Of a stretch of 64,000 nt of DNA, positions 20,167 to 28,712 are shown one piece after another; within the stretch, counting starts at the first letter, position 1; every line of letters starts with the position of its first letter. The position numbers and the translations under genes were made by a program. The notes below the pieces were generated by a model. It was not told the DNA's origin, ran no database searches, and saw nothing but the letters and a program-made list of their open reading frames with translations. Source of the stretch: Flectonema sp. DT1601 (lineage: Eukaryota > Euglenozoa > Diplonemea > Diplonemida > Diplonemidae); the NCBI GenBank assembly GCA_964019425.1, contig OZ025780.1, forward strand, positions 1,754,001-1,818,000, written 5' to 3'.

Positions 20167-21234
20167 ATGGTGAGCTCGGCCGTTGTGGGAGTGGGGATAG
20201 GAGTTATGGGAAAGGGTGTCGCATCGCTTGGTCTCATCTTACAGAAAGTGAGCCACGTAAGAAACGTTACTGGTGTTCATTTCTGTCAGGATGTGCGATG
20301 GCTGTTAGGATTCTTAACATACTTTATGGGAAACTTAATAGTAATAATAGCTCTAACGATGGCTCCTCAAGTAATCATCGCCTCACTAGATAGTCTGGTA
20401 ATGGTTTATAATGCAGCCTTAGCTCCGTACTTCTTAGACAATGAGAGATTTACTAAGAATGACTTGAAGGCTTGCTTACTGGTAGTTTCAGGAGTGGTAT
20501 TTGTGGTGTACTTTGGACCTAAAACTAATAAGGAATATACGGGTGATGAATTATTGGAAATGTTATTGCAGAGATCGTTTTTGGTGTTTACAGTCTTTTC
20601 CCTTACGACATGTGCTGTTCTTTATGGCATTATACGATATGTTAAACAAACAATGGGTGAAAAGTATATAAGAGATGAACAATCTGTTGCTGGTTGTCTC
20701 ATGGCTGTTGCAGCAAGCACCATTCCAGCAGTTCTGAGTTCTTATAATTTACAATTATCAAAAATTGTAGGGGAGCTAACATCTCAGTCATTAAACGGAG
20801 GGGAGAATGAATTTGTCCACTGGCCCATTTATCTCTTTATATTCCTTTTGGTATCTTGTAATACTGTTCAAGTTATTACACTTCAAACAGCCTTGGCTAA
20901 TTATTCAGCTTTGTTGATTGTTCCAATATTTCAAGTTCAATTGACGTTGTTGGCTATTGTGAATGGAGGGATTTATTTTTCAGAATTTGAGAATTGGGGT
21001 GAGAGTGGTGATGGTTCTTGGTTTTGGTTTTCAGTTGGTATCATTGGCTGTCTTGCTGGAATCGTTATACTGGCATCTCGATCGATGTCTGATCCCATCC
21101 CACACCGCTCTTTAAATCGACAAGAGTCTTCTCACCTAGTTAGAAAAGACAGTTTCGGAAGACGTCAAAAGCACTTCAAACGTCAACTCAGCGAAGGAAT
21201 TGTTGATTGGCAAGAAGGCGATGAAGTCTGTTAA
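20167..21234 (+). CDS. NIPA-like membrane transporter, copy 1
   Basis: A 355-residue polytopic protein of the NIPA (magnesium transporter) family within the drug/metabolite transporter superfamily. About nine hydrophobic segments can be traced, from residue 1 (VVGVGIGVMGKGVASLGLIL) to about 300 (WFWFSVGIIGCLAGIVILAS). Conserved stretches include TIPAVLSSYNLQLSKIVGEL and LANYSALLIVPIFQVQLTLL. The C-terminal tail is Ser/Arg-rich and cytoplasmic. Family members move Mg2+ and other divalent cations across the plasma or endosomal membrane; the ion here is inferred. The start lies 18 bases after a TTTCTAG acceptor. A tandem paralogue follows 299 bases downstream. Confidence 0.85.
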   Translation: MVSSAVVGVGIGVMGKGVASLGLILQKVSHVRNVTGVHFCQDVRWLLGFLTYFMGNLIVIIALTMAPQVIIASLDSLVMVYNAALAPYFLDNERFTKNDLKACLLVVSGVVFVVYFGPKTNKEYTGDELLEMLLQRSFLVFTVFSLTTCAVLYGIIRYVKQTMGEKYIRDEQSVAGCLMAVAASTIPAVLSSYNLQLSKIVGELTSQSLNGGENEFVHWPIYLFIFLLVSCNTVQVITLQTALANYSALLIVPIFQVQLTLLAIVNGGIYFSEFENWGESGDGSWFWFSVGIIGCLAGIVILASRSMSDPIPHRSLNRQESSHLVRKDSFGRRQKHFKRQLSEGIVDWQEGDEVC

Positions 21235-21533
21235 AACACTCTCCTCTGTTCACACTTATAAATCTATAAACAATAACTATCCTTAATAAGATTGTTGTTG
21301 GACTAACGAGTAGGACAAAAACCATTTTTTGATTTTACAGTAAGCGATTTCTTGACAAAGAATTATATTTTTAAAACTTGTATTGTTTTTTTTTTATTTA
21401 TTATTATTTTTTGATTTTTTGACATCAGGGGGGAGAACGGAAACTGTACAAACGTTTTATATAATATTGTAGTGGGGAAAGTGTGAAAATTAATATTATT
21501 TTTCTAATTTTGTTGTATTAGGAGTTGTACGTA

Positions 21534-22649
21534 ATGGTAAGCTCTGCAGTCATCGGTGTTGGTATTGGTGTGGTTGGAAAGGGTGTTGCATCTCTCGGAC
21601 TCATATTACAAAAGGTAAGTCATGTTAAGAACGTGACTGGTGTTCATTTTTGTCGAGACCCCCGATGGTTAGTTGGGTTTATGACATATTTCTGTGGTAA
21701 TGTTATCGTAATAGTAGCTCTAACTCTAGCATCACAAGTAATCATTGCTGCGTTGGATAGTTTAGTGATGGTGTACAATGCTTTACTCGCTCCGTATTTT
21801 TTAGAAAATGAAAAATTCACAAAAACTGATTTCAGCGCCTGCCTTCTTGTAATCATCTCTGTGGCTTGTGTTGTTTACTTTGGTCCTAAAAACGACAAAG
21901 ATTATGCCAGCGATGAACTGCTACGTATGTTGGGTGCGGGACCTTTTGTTATATTTACTGTATGTTCTGGGGTTCTGTGTATAGGTCTTTGTTGCATTAT
22001 TAAGTATTTGAGTTGGAAAAAAGGATCCACATACGTGAGGGATGAAAAAACAGTTGCTGGTAACATGCTTGCTGTGGCGTGTGGTACCATTCCTGCGGTT
22101 CTTAGTTCGTATAACCTTCAGCTGTCAAAGATTGTCGGGGAATTGATTTATCAAACTTTTAGTGAAAATGATAATAATGAATTTAAAAATTGGCCTGTTT
22201 ACATGTTCATATGTCTACTCATACTTTGTAATACAGTACAAGTAGCAACACTGCAGACTGCGCTGTCTAATTATTCAGCTTTGTTGATTGTTCCAATATT
22301 TCAAGTTCAACTAACGTTGTTGGCTATAATAAATGGAGGGGTTTACTTTTCAGAATTCGATAGTTGGAAAGGAGGAGCGACGTCAGTCATTTGTTTCTCT
22401 ATTGGTATAACAGGTTGTGTGGTTGGAATTATTGTTCTTGCTACCAGATCCATTGATAAAATCAAAACAGTTGTTAATTCTACTGAGGATGCTCCTCTTG
22501 TGAGAGAAACTTCAAATTTGATAAAAAACTTATCCTTCGGATCATCTTCTGTGAACTCTGCTCTTCTTGTTGTTAATTCAAAAGATCAAACTCAGCAATC
22601 GACAGCTGCATGTGATCCAAAAACAGATACTCAAACACACACAGAGTAA
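21534..22649 (+). CDS. NIPA-like membrane transporter, copy 2
   Basis: A 371-residue paralogue of the preceding gene that aligns along its whole membrane part from MVSSAV.GVGIGV. The start at 21534 is chosen because it aligns with the copy 1 start and follows a GTATTAG acceptor by 12 bases. Segment order and the motifs TIPAVLSSYNLQLSKIVGEL and NYSALLIVPIFQVQLTLLAI are shared. The C-terminal tails are unrelated, this one being rich in Thr, Asn and Gln. A 43-base run (22268-22310) is identical to 20898-20940 although flanking synonymous sites differ, which suggests local gene conversion. Confidence 0.85.
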   Translation: MVSSAVIGVGIGVVGKGVASLGLILQKVSHVKNVTGVHFCRDPRWLVGFMTYFCGNVIVIVALTLASQVIIAALDSLVMVYNALLAPYFLENEKFTKTDFSACLLVIISVACVVYFGPKNDKDYASDELLRMLGAGPFVIFTVCSGVLCIGLCCIIKYLSWKKGSTYVRDEKTVAGNMLAVACGTIPAVLSSYNLQLSKIVGELIYQTFSENDNNEFKNWPVYMFICLLILCNTVQVATLQTALSNYSALLIVPIFQVQLTLLAIINGGVYFSEFDSWKGGATSVICFSIGITGCVVGIIVLATRSIDKIKTVVNSTEDAPLVRETSNLIKNLSFGSSSVNSALLVVNSKDQTQQSTAACDPKTDTQTHTE

Positions 22650-22980
22650 TTATTCTCGATCTTTAGACGCCTTATTTCTTATTTTTCGAGATGTATTTCC
22701 CCCCGTTTTCCTGACCCAAAAGACACCAACCCATCGATCTGAAGATAGTGTTTTCACTATTTTCCGAGAGAAAGCAAAAATCCGGATTGCGATAAAAATT
22801 GTTTCTTTTGCTGTTCCTTCCGTCTTGTGACAGATTCGTCACTGAAATGATGTCTACCGACATTACGCATTTATCACTTACACAATGAAATATTACAATG
22901 TTTAATAATAATGAAAAATAATGTAATTGGGTTGTTTACTTTTTTTTTTAATGTTTTTTTTATCAGAACATTCAGCAAGT
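22650..22980. other. short intergenic region
   Basis: A 331-base AT-rich gap. Near its 3' end are T runs followed by TTTATCAG (ending 22966), a likely splice acceptor for the next gene. Nothing else was recognised. Confidence 0.5.
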
Positions 22981-23595
22981 ATGGGTGAACAAGAAAAAAA
23001 GAAGCGTGTGAGTTTTTCTATGGAACCTGATGACGTCGCGTTGCTACCACCAGTGACGTTGGCAATAATGGGAACACCGCTTAATGCTGGTAATCAAGTG
23101 AAGGGGTGTAATGTTAGTCAACAGTATTTAGCTATATCTCTAGCAAATCCTGTTGAAGATGTCCCTCAGCAGTATACAGTTGATGATCGTCAAACTACCA
23201 GCAATAATGACAACACCAGTTGTAATATTAATTATGAAGACAACTCTTACTCGAACATCGCTAACTGGTCTCATCCTTACGATAGAAATGATGATCAGAC
23301 TCGTCGAATCGTTCCAACGGGAAGGTATAAATCAGGTAAGGGAGGAAAGGGAAACAATCGAAGTGGTTATCAGTATCAGACTTCGTTTAACAATCCGACA
23401 GTGAACATGAGGTCTAATCAATATAACAACGTACATCATAATCAGGGACATAACGGGGGTAATGATCTACAGCGCAAACTAAACGACTTTTCCACAACAA
23501 ATCAAATTGGAGGTCAAAGCTCTACGTGGACTTCAACGGATGGCTCTGATCGTGGCGCTGCTGTGAGGTGGTTGACAGCTGTCACTACTTCGTAG
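22981..23595 (+). CDS. Asn/Gly-rich disordered protein with RVSF motif
   Basis: A frame of 204 residues; the start MGEQEKKKRVSF is preferred over an upstream non-ATG opening because a TATCAG acceptor lies 14 bases before it. Most of the protein is low in complexity: an Asn/Asp/Tyr-rich middle, a Gly/Lys/Arg patch (KSGKGGKGNNRSG) near residue 120, and a Gln/Asn-rich tail. KKRVSF at residues 7-12 fits the RVxF docking motif for protein phosphatase 1, and Gly2 could be myristoylated; both are inferences. No domain was recognised. The lack of stops over 600 bases and the even codon pattern make it likely real. Confidence 0.6.
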   Translation: MGEQEKKKRVSFSMEPDDVALLPPVTLAIMGTPLNAGNQVKGCNVSQQYLAISLANPVEDVPQQYTVDDRQTTSNNDNTSCNINYEDNSYSNIANWSHPYDRNDDQTRRIVPTGRYKSGKGGKGNNRSGYQYQTSFNNPTVNMRSNQYNNVHHNQGHNGGNDLQRKLNDFSTTNQIGGQSSTWTSTDGSDRGAAVRWLTAVTTS

Positions 23596-25618
23596 TTTGA
23601 CACAATCATCCTCATTTGATACAAATCATGTTTTGTTCTTTTTAACTTTTCTTACTTTACAATTATGCTTTTACTGCCCACACACATAGTTTTTTTCTTT
23701 CTTTTCCCCCTTTGCTGATTGTTATCCGTGTTTTATTATTTACCTTAATGTCGTAGCAGTATGGCGTTATTTGCGCCTTAGCTTTTTTTTGGCTTAGCAT
23801 GATCACTGTGTTTTTTTTTTTTTTTGTTCTTAGTAAAGTTTTACAGATTTTTTTTTTTTTTTTTTTTTTTGCATATTTGTTACAAGTATTTTGTGCGAGC
23901 CTTCTTAATAGTATGTGTTGGACAGCATGTGTTGTTTGAGTTTGTCCTGTGCATCATTTCAGTGTTATTCTCATCATAAAAAACTTTTTCTGGTATTATG
24001 GTAATTCACAAGTCTTTCTTGGTTCTTTTATTTCTCTCGATAAAAAGAATGAAAGCGTTGAGCACAACACGGTTATGCGGGCTATTTAATTTATTCTGTG
24101 GGCTTAAACAAAAAGTGTATTTCGTGAATGGAGTAATGCTATCAACGCATACTTTCGATGTTAGTGGTTTGAAGTTGTCTGTTGTCCACATGATTGGCAT
24201 TCGAAGTTTTTCAGTTGTGAAGACAGTAATGGAATATAAATAAGACGTAGCCGTGACTAAACGTCCTCCCACCCATCCGATCCCCTTTGCGAGAATTCTT
24301 GTCGTCATATCCAGTGTCACTATATTGTTTTATTTCCTTCCCAGTCCTGCTGACACGTGAGAAGTTTTATGTGGGACTATGGTTTCACACCGCTAGTTGT
24401 TCTCAGGCAACCCTGTTGGACTGCGTTAATGTGGAACAGATGCGGCGCCTCAGTCAAACTCCCACATGACTGGTGTCTCCAAACGAGGGGTCACGAGCCG
24501 AAGCCCTTTTTTTAATGAACATCTACTGAAGCTCTTTTATTGCTTGAAAAGCACGAAGTATGCAACTACTGCAATCGTAGTCCCCGACATCAGTGCCACC
24601 GACATGATTGCTTGGCAGCACTGATTTGTACCTGTTTTTTTATTCTTTTTTTTTAATTGTTTTATTTTTTTTTTTTTTTGTCTTTGAAAATAATAAAAAA
24701 AAATTTCCTTCGCTTTTTAATTTTTTTTTTCATTTGCCTCTTTTGTGTAATACAACTTTTTACGAGAGTGAGGTGGGGAAAAAAAAAAAAAAAAAGAGAA
24801 CGATGACAACAAATACACATCAAATTAAAAAAATGTTTTGACTGAGCTTTATTTCTTCGCATTCATCTCCTTCCCCACAGATTATCATAAGAGAAGTTGT
24901 TGTTGTTTTTTTTTTTTTTGTAGTTCCTATTTACAAAATCAATCTGATACCTACCATTGTACCATTTAGTTATCTGTGTTGTTCGTTGCGTATTGATAAT
25001 TGACGTTTTTTTCAATTTCGTTTTTTCACCCCCCATTTTTTTTTTTTTTTTTTTTTTTGGTCTTCCGAATGTATAAAACGAAGTTAAGTCGATAGTCGGT
25101 ATCTCAAAAAAAAAAAAAAAAATATATTCTCCTCCAACCAGACTTACTGGGTCTTATTTGAGAGGGAGATGAGATAATGAGATTCTCGAACCTTAAAAGG
25201 ATTTAAGTTGAGCATTTTATAGTTCACTTTATCGTTTTTTATGTTATTCATGATATAAGTTTATATTTTTACAAAAAAAAAATAATAATCAAACAACATA
25301 TCCCACTTCCAAAAAAAACCTTTAATTTGTTCTCTAATTTTCATTACTACTCACAACCCAGAACACGATTTTTTTTTATTTCTTTTTTTTTTTATATTTT
25401 TATTAAAAAAAAGCTTTAGAACGATGGATCTGAGCATTAAGTTAGTACTTGCTATCGCTGGACTACTTACCTTCCTCAACCTTAAAAAATAATTACGTCA
25501 ACATTGTTAGATGTGGTCATCTCATCTCGCACCACATCTATCCACCTGTTGTCGTATGCGGTTACGGAATGCGTTTTGTGAACTTGTTTTTCTTTTTCCT
25601 CCTTCCTTCCCCTCTCTC

Positions 25619-25649
<31 letters not shown>

Positions 25650-25909
25650 TTCTCCTTTCTATCTAAAGCTACCCGGAAAAAGGAAAGAACAGCTCACAAC
25701 CTTACATTTACGATGGTTAAAGTAATTGTTATTTAGTGAAAAAAGAAAAGCAACAAAATAAAAAAAATCTACTTTTTTACATAAACAGGCTAACGAATAC
25801 GACGTTTGTACGATGTATGACATCCCGCCACCATATTATATTAGTATAGTGTTGAGTGATAGTATTTTATATTTCTTAAAATAGGAACAATAGCTGACAT
25901 TTGCAAAAA
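23596..25909. other. intergenic region, mostly A/T tracts
   Basis: About 2.3 kb. It holds an inverted repeat ATGTGGGA (24369-24376) and TCCCACAT (24460-24467), long T and A tracts, and a 22-codon hydrophobic micro-ORF at 25424. A frame at 23998-24243 (81 codons) has no recognisable family. An ATAG acceptor ends at 25884 before the next gene. Confidence 0.5.
25424..25492 (+). CDS. possible hydrophobic micro-ORF
   Basis: A 22-residue frame, MDLSIKLVLAIAGLL plus TFLNLKK, looks like a single membrane helix with a dilysine end. It could be a micropeptide, the first exon of an unresolved gene, or chance. There is no supporting homology. Confidence 0.15.
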   Translation: MDLSIKLVLAIAGLLTFLNLKK

Positions 25910-26392
25910 ATGGGAAGCTCAAAACAAGTAAGATTTTCAGACACACATGATGTTGCTGGTGAGATAATAATATTTTCTGGAGTTAGAAGAACTGATCTGT
26001 CAAATCGCGTCACGGAGATGAAAATGAAACTCGCAAAGCAGAAGTTACGTCAACACCAGCAGGAAGAAGCTCGGGTAGTCGAATACGAGATCGATCAGAT
26101 TGTGGCTGACGAGAGGGAGAGAGATCGGAATAGAAAAATAAAAAGCGCAACTCTTCTAAATGAAAAACAAAGACACGCTTTGATCCTCAGAGAAACAGCT
26201 GCGATAACTCGAAGACAGAGAGAACGCCGGAGAGAAAATGAAATGGCTGAAGAGCTTTCCAAAATCGATCATCAAATCACACAAGTAAGGAACCGCAAAG
26301 CCCAGCTTGCCGAGGAAGGAACTGCTGTTGAAGAACTGCTGCAAAAAGCTTCTTCAAAAATAGTTCGTGGAAAGGTTCTTTATTCAATCTAG
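25910..26392 (+). CDS. small coiled-coil protein, unknown
   Basis: A 160-residue, strongly charged protein starting MGSSKQVRFSD. From about residue 35 it is one long helical coiled coil, rich in Arg, Glu, Lys and Gln (for example TRRQRERRRENEMAEELSKI). No domain was recognised. KQVRF near the N-terminus fits a PP1-docking pattern, as in the preceding gene. The ATG follows an AAATAG acceptor by 25 bases. Confidence 0.65.
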   Translation: MGSSKQVRFSDTHDVAGEIIIFSGVRRTDLSNRVTEMKMKLAKQKLRQHQQEEARVVEYEIDQIVADERERDRNRKIKSATLLNEKQRHALILRETAAITRRQRERRRENEMAEELSKIDHQITQVRNRKAQLAEEGTAVEELLQKASSKIVRGKVLYSI

Positions 26393-26851
26393 TCTTGTCT
26401 TAAGTCAAATCACGAGCTCAAAAAACCTGTTGGTTCAAATATTCTAATCAAACGGACGTCACATTCGCTGCTACAAAAACAAAAAACTGATACACTCCAC
26501 TGAATGATGTCTTAGTCTATTCTATTCATTTTTTTTTTTTTTTTTTTTTTTTGCTTTTTTGTTTCACTCCTCTCCCCCTATATTTTTTTCGTCTGTAATT
26601 TGTTATGCTACACTCACTTTTAAATGTGATTGAAATTATTATTACTATTTTTTTTTCCTTTTTTTCTTTTCTTTGGTCCTTTTAATATTTTAATTCTTCC
26701 ACTGCATTAGCAAAGTGTGTTTTGTTGTGCTTATCAAAGAAATAATGTAAACGCTGTTACAGTTGTCTATGAATTAGTCCCCCTTTTTTTTTTTTTTTTT
26801 TTGATTTTTTTGTATCGTTATTTCCACCTGTTGCTTCAGCTGAGTTCTCAT

Positions 26852-26893
<42 letters not shown>

Positions 26894-26995
26894 CTGGCAT
26901 TTCAAAACACATTAATAGTCAGTTCCAACGAAAAGAAAGAAACATAATAATCCTGGTTTTGGAAAGGGAAAAAAAAAAAAAAAAAAAAAAAAAAA

Positions 26996-27143
26996 CCATT
27001 TCAGATAAGCAGCCTTATATTTTGTTGATCGCAGCTAGTTTTACTGGCGCACAGGGAAATAGAATAACATAATAAATAACGGCTCTTAATCTGAGTAGTT
27101 TATTCTCCGACTTCGTCGGTGCAAAAAAAAAAAAAAAAAAAAA
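26996..27143 (+). repeat. poly(A)-tailed short repeat family, copy C
   Basis: This + strand copy starts CCATTTCAGATAAGC, continues through TTACTGGCGCACAGGGAAAT and CGGCTCTTAATCTGAGTAG, ends with the perfect hairpin CCGACTTCGTCGG plus TGC, and is followed by about 20 A residues. It is the clearest member of the family. Confidence 0.75.
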
Positions 27144-27740
27144 ACTTGTTTCTTATCGTTGCATGGCTGTAAATATAAATCAAAGGCGAGAGATTAACCT
27201 CCCTGTTGTTTTTCACATCGGCAGAAAATCTGCATTGAAGTGGGAATCAGGAGCCATGATTCGTTCCTTCTAATTTATCAGCAGCAGGATGGAAAATACA
27301 TCCTCGCGCTGTAGCAAACGCAACTCAATCGTTTTTTAGTTATTCAATCAAAAAAAAAAGAGTTGAGTTCTTGTTTCTGTCTTTTCCCTTTTCAAGAAAC
27401 ACTCACACCATCTGAAAAGCAAAGAAAAAAAACAAAACAAAACAAAACAAGCAAACAAGATTAAACGCCTCTTTTGCACCGAGTTGCTGTTATTGCAAAA
27501 TGCTGTGCTCTAAAGCTTTTGGTTATCCCCCCCTTGCAATACAATAGGTGGTACCCGAATTACTAGATTCGATAACGTCTTTTGGTTCAATAAGACAAAT
27601 ATAAATTTTCCCTTTTATGTTTTCTTTTTTTTTCTAAATATAATTTTTCTTTGATTAACAACAACAAATATTTTTTTCAGTCAAGTACTTGATATTTAAT
27701 TTTTGTTTTTAAATACCCTAAAGTTGTTACTGTTTTTACA

Positions 27741-27853
27741 TTACAATGCTAATGCTCGAGACAATCAGCCTGGTAGTGTTCCAGGTTTTTTTATTATTGT
27801 TTTCTTTCGTGGAATGATAATAGCATTAGACACAATGTGATGTTTTGTGGAAA
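27741..27853 (+). repeat. 110-base structured repeat, copy 1
   Basis: It is nearly identical to 28088-28197. It carries an outer inverted repeat AATGCTA/TAGCATT, an inner hairpin CCTGG-TAGTGTT-CCAGG, and a T/ATT-rich stretch. The main difference from copy 2 is a short pyrimidine insertion. Confidence 0.75.
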
Positions 27854-28087
27854 CATGGAATCTGCGGTTAATTTTTTAGACAGCATAATTATTAATTAAG
27901 TACTCATGAGTTTTATAAAAAGCTGTTACGGTAACATAGGCAAGTGGCGCTCAACTATGTTCACGTGGCCTCCCCAGTGGTATTATTTATTTATTTGCAG
28001 TCATTTACTACGCTGCCGCTGACAGTCAAGATTGTCGGAGAAATTGTTGTTCCTTTTGAGCTTAAAAATGCAGTATCAAATTACCCC

Positions 28088-28197
28088 TTACAATGCTATT
28101 GCTTGAGACAATCAGCCTGGTAGTGTTCCAGGTTTTTTTTATTATTGTATTCGTGGAATGATAATAGCATTAGACACAATGTGATGTTTTATGGAAA
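28088..28197 (+). repeat. 110-base structured repeat, copy 2
   Basis: This is the second copy, 347 bases downstream in the same orientation. The outer inverted repeat is nine bases here (AATGCTATT at 28092 and AATAGCATT at 28163), and the inner hairpin is unchanged. Confidence 0.75.
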
Positions 28198-28435
28198 TGA
28201 TGTTTTCATATGAATAGTGTTTTTTTATTGATCGGTTCGACTTCCGACTTTTTTAAATAATAAAAATTGATATTCACGTATTCTGTTACAACGATAACTT
28301 CGTAACTAAAAGGTTAAGTGAGTTCTTCTTATTATCTTTGCGGTGAGCTACTTAAGCTCATCATCTACATTAATAGCTAGCCTGTTTTAGTAGAGTTAGC
28401 TGGTACGTTACTGTCTTTTAGTTTCTGACTTCACT

Positions 28436-28476
28436 AACCTGTGCATGTCTGCGCAGGTTTTTTTTTTTTTTTTTAT
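28436..28476 (+). other. hairpin followed by T run
   Basis: AACCTGTGCA and TGCGCAGGTT pair over ten positions (one G-T) around a four-base loop and are followed directly by about 17 T residues. The layout is like an intrinsic or Pol III terminator, but its role here is unknown. Confidence 0.4.
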
Positions 28477-28679
28477 TATGTAGCCTTGCGAGATTATATA
28501 ACTATTTTATAGTGTGGTGTTGCACGTGGTTGCTCGTCAAAAATTACATTAATACGCAGTCTACTAATTCTTGTTTGCCTGTTTTTCAGAGCTGACTATG
28601 TGATTATTGATGTCTCGTAATCTTACTTTGTGTATTTTATTTTTCTACATGAAGCACCCATGCTGTGAAATGTTTTTTC

Positions 28680-28712
<33 letters not shown>

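Noticed and set aside
28248-28260. GGTTCGACTTCC resembling a tRNA B box
   Set aside because: No matching A box, cloverleaf arms or anticodon stem could be drawn around it. No tRNA was found in the window.
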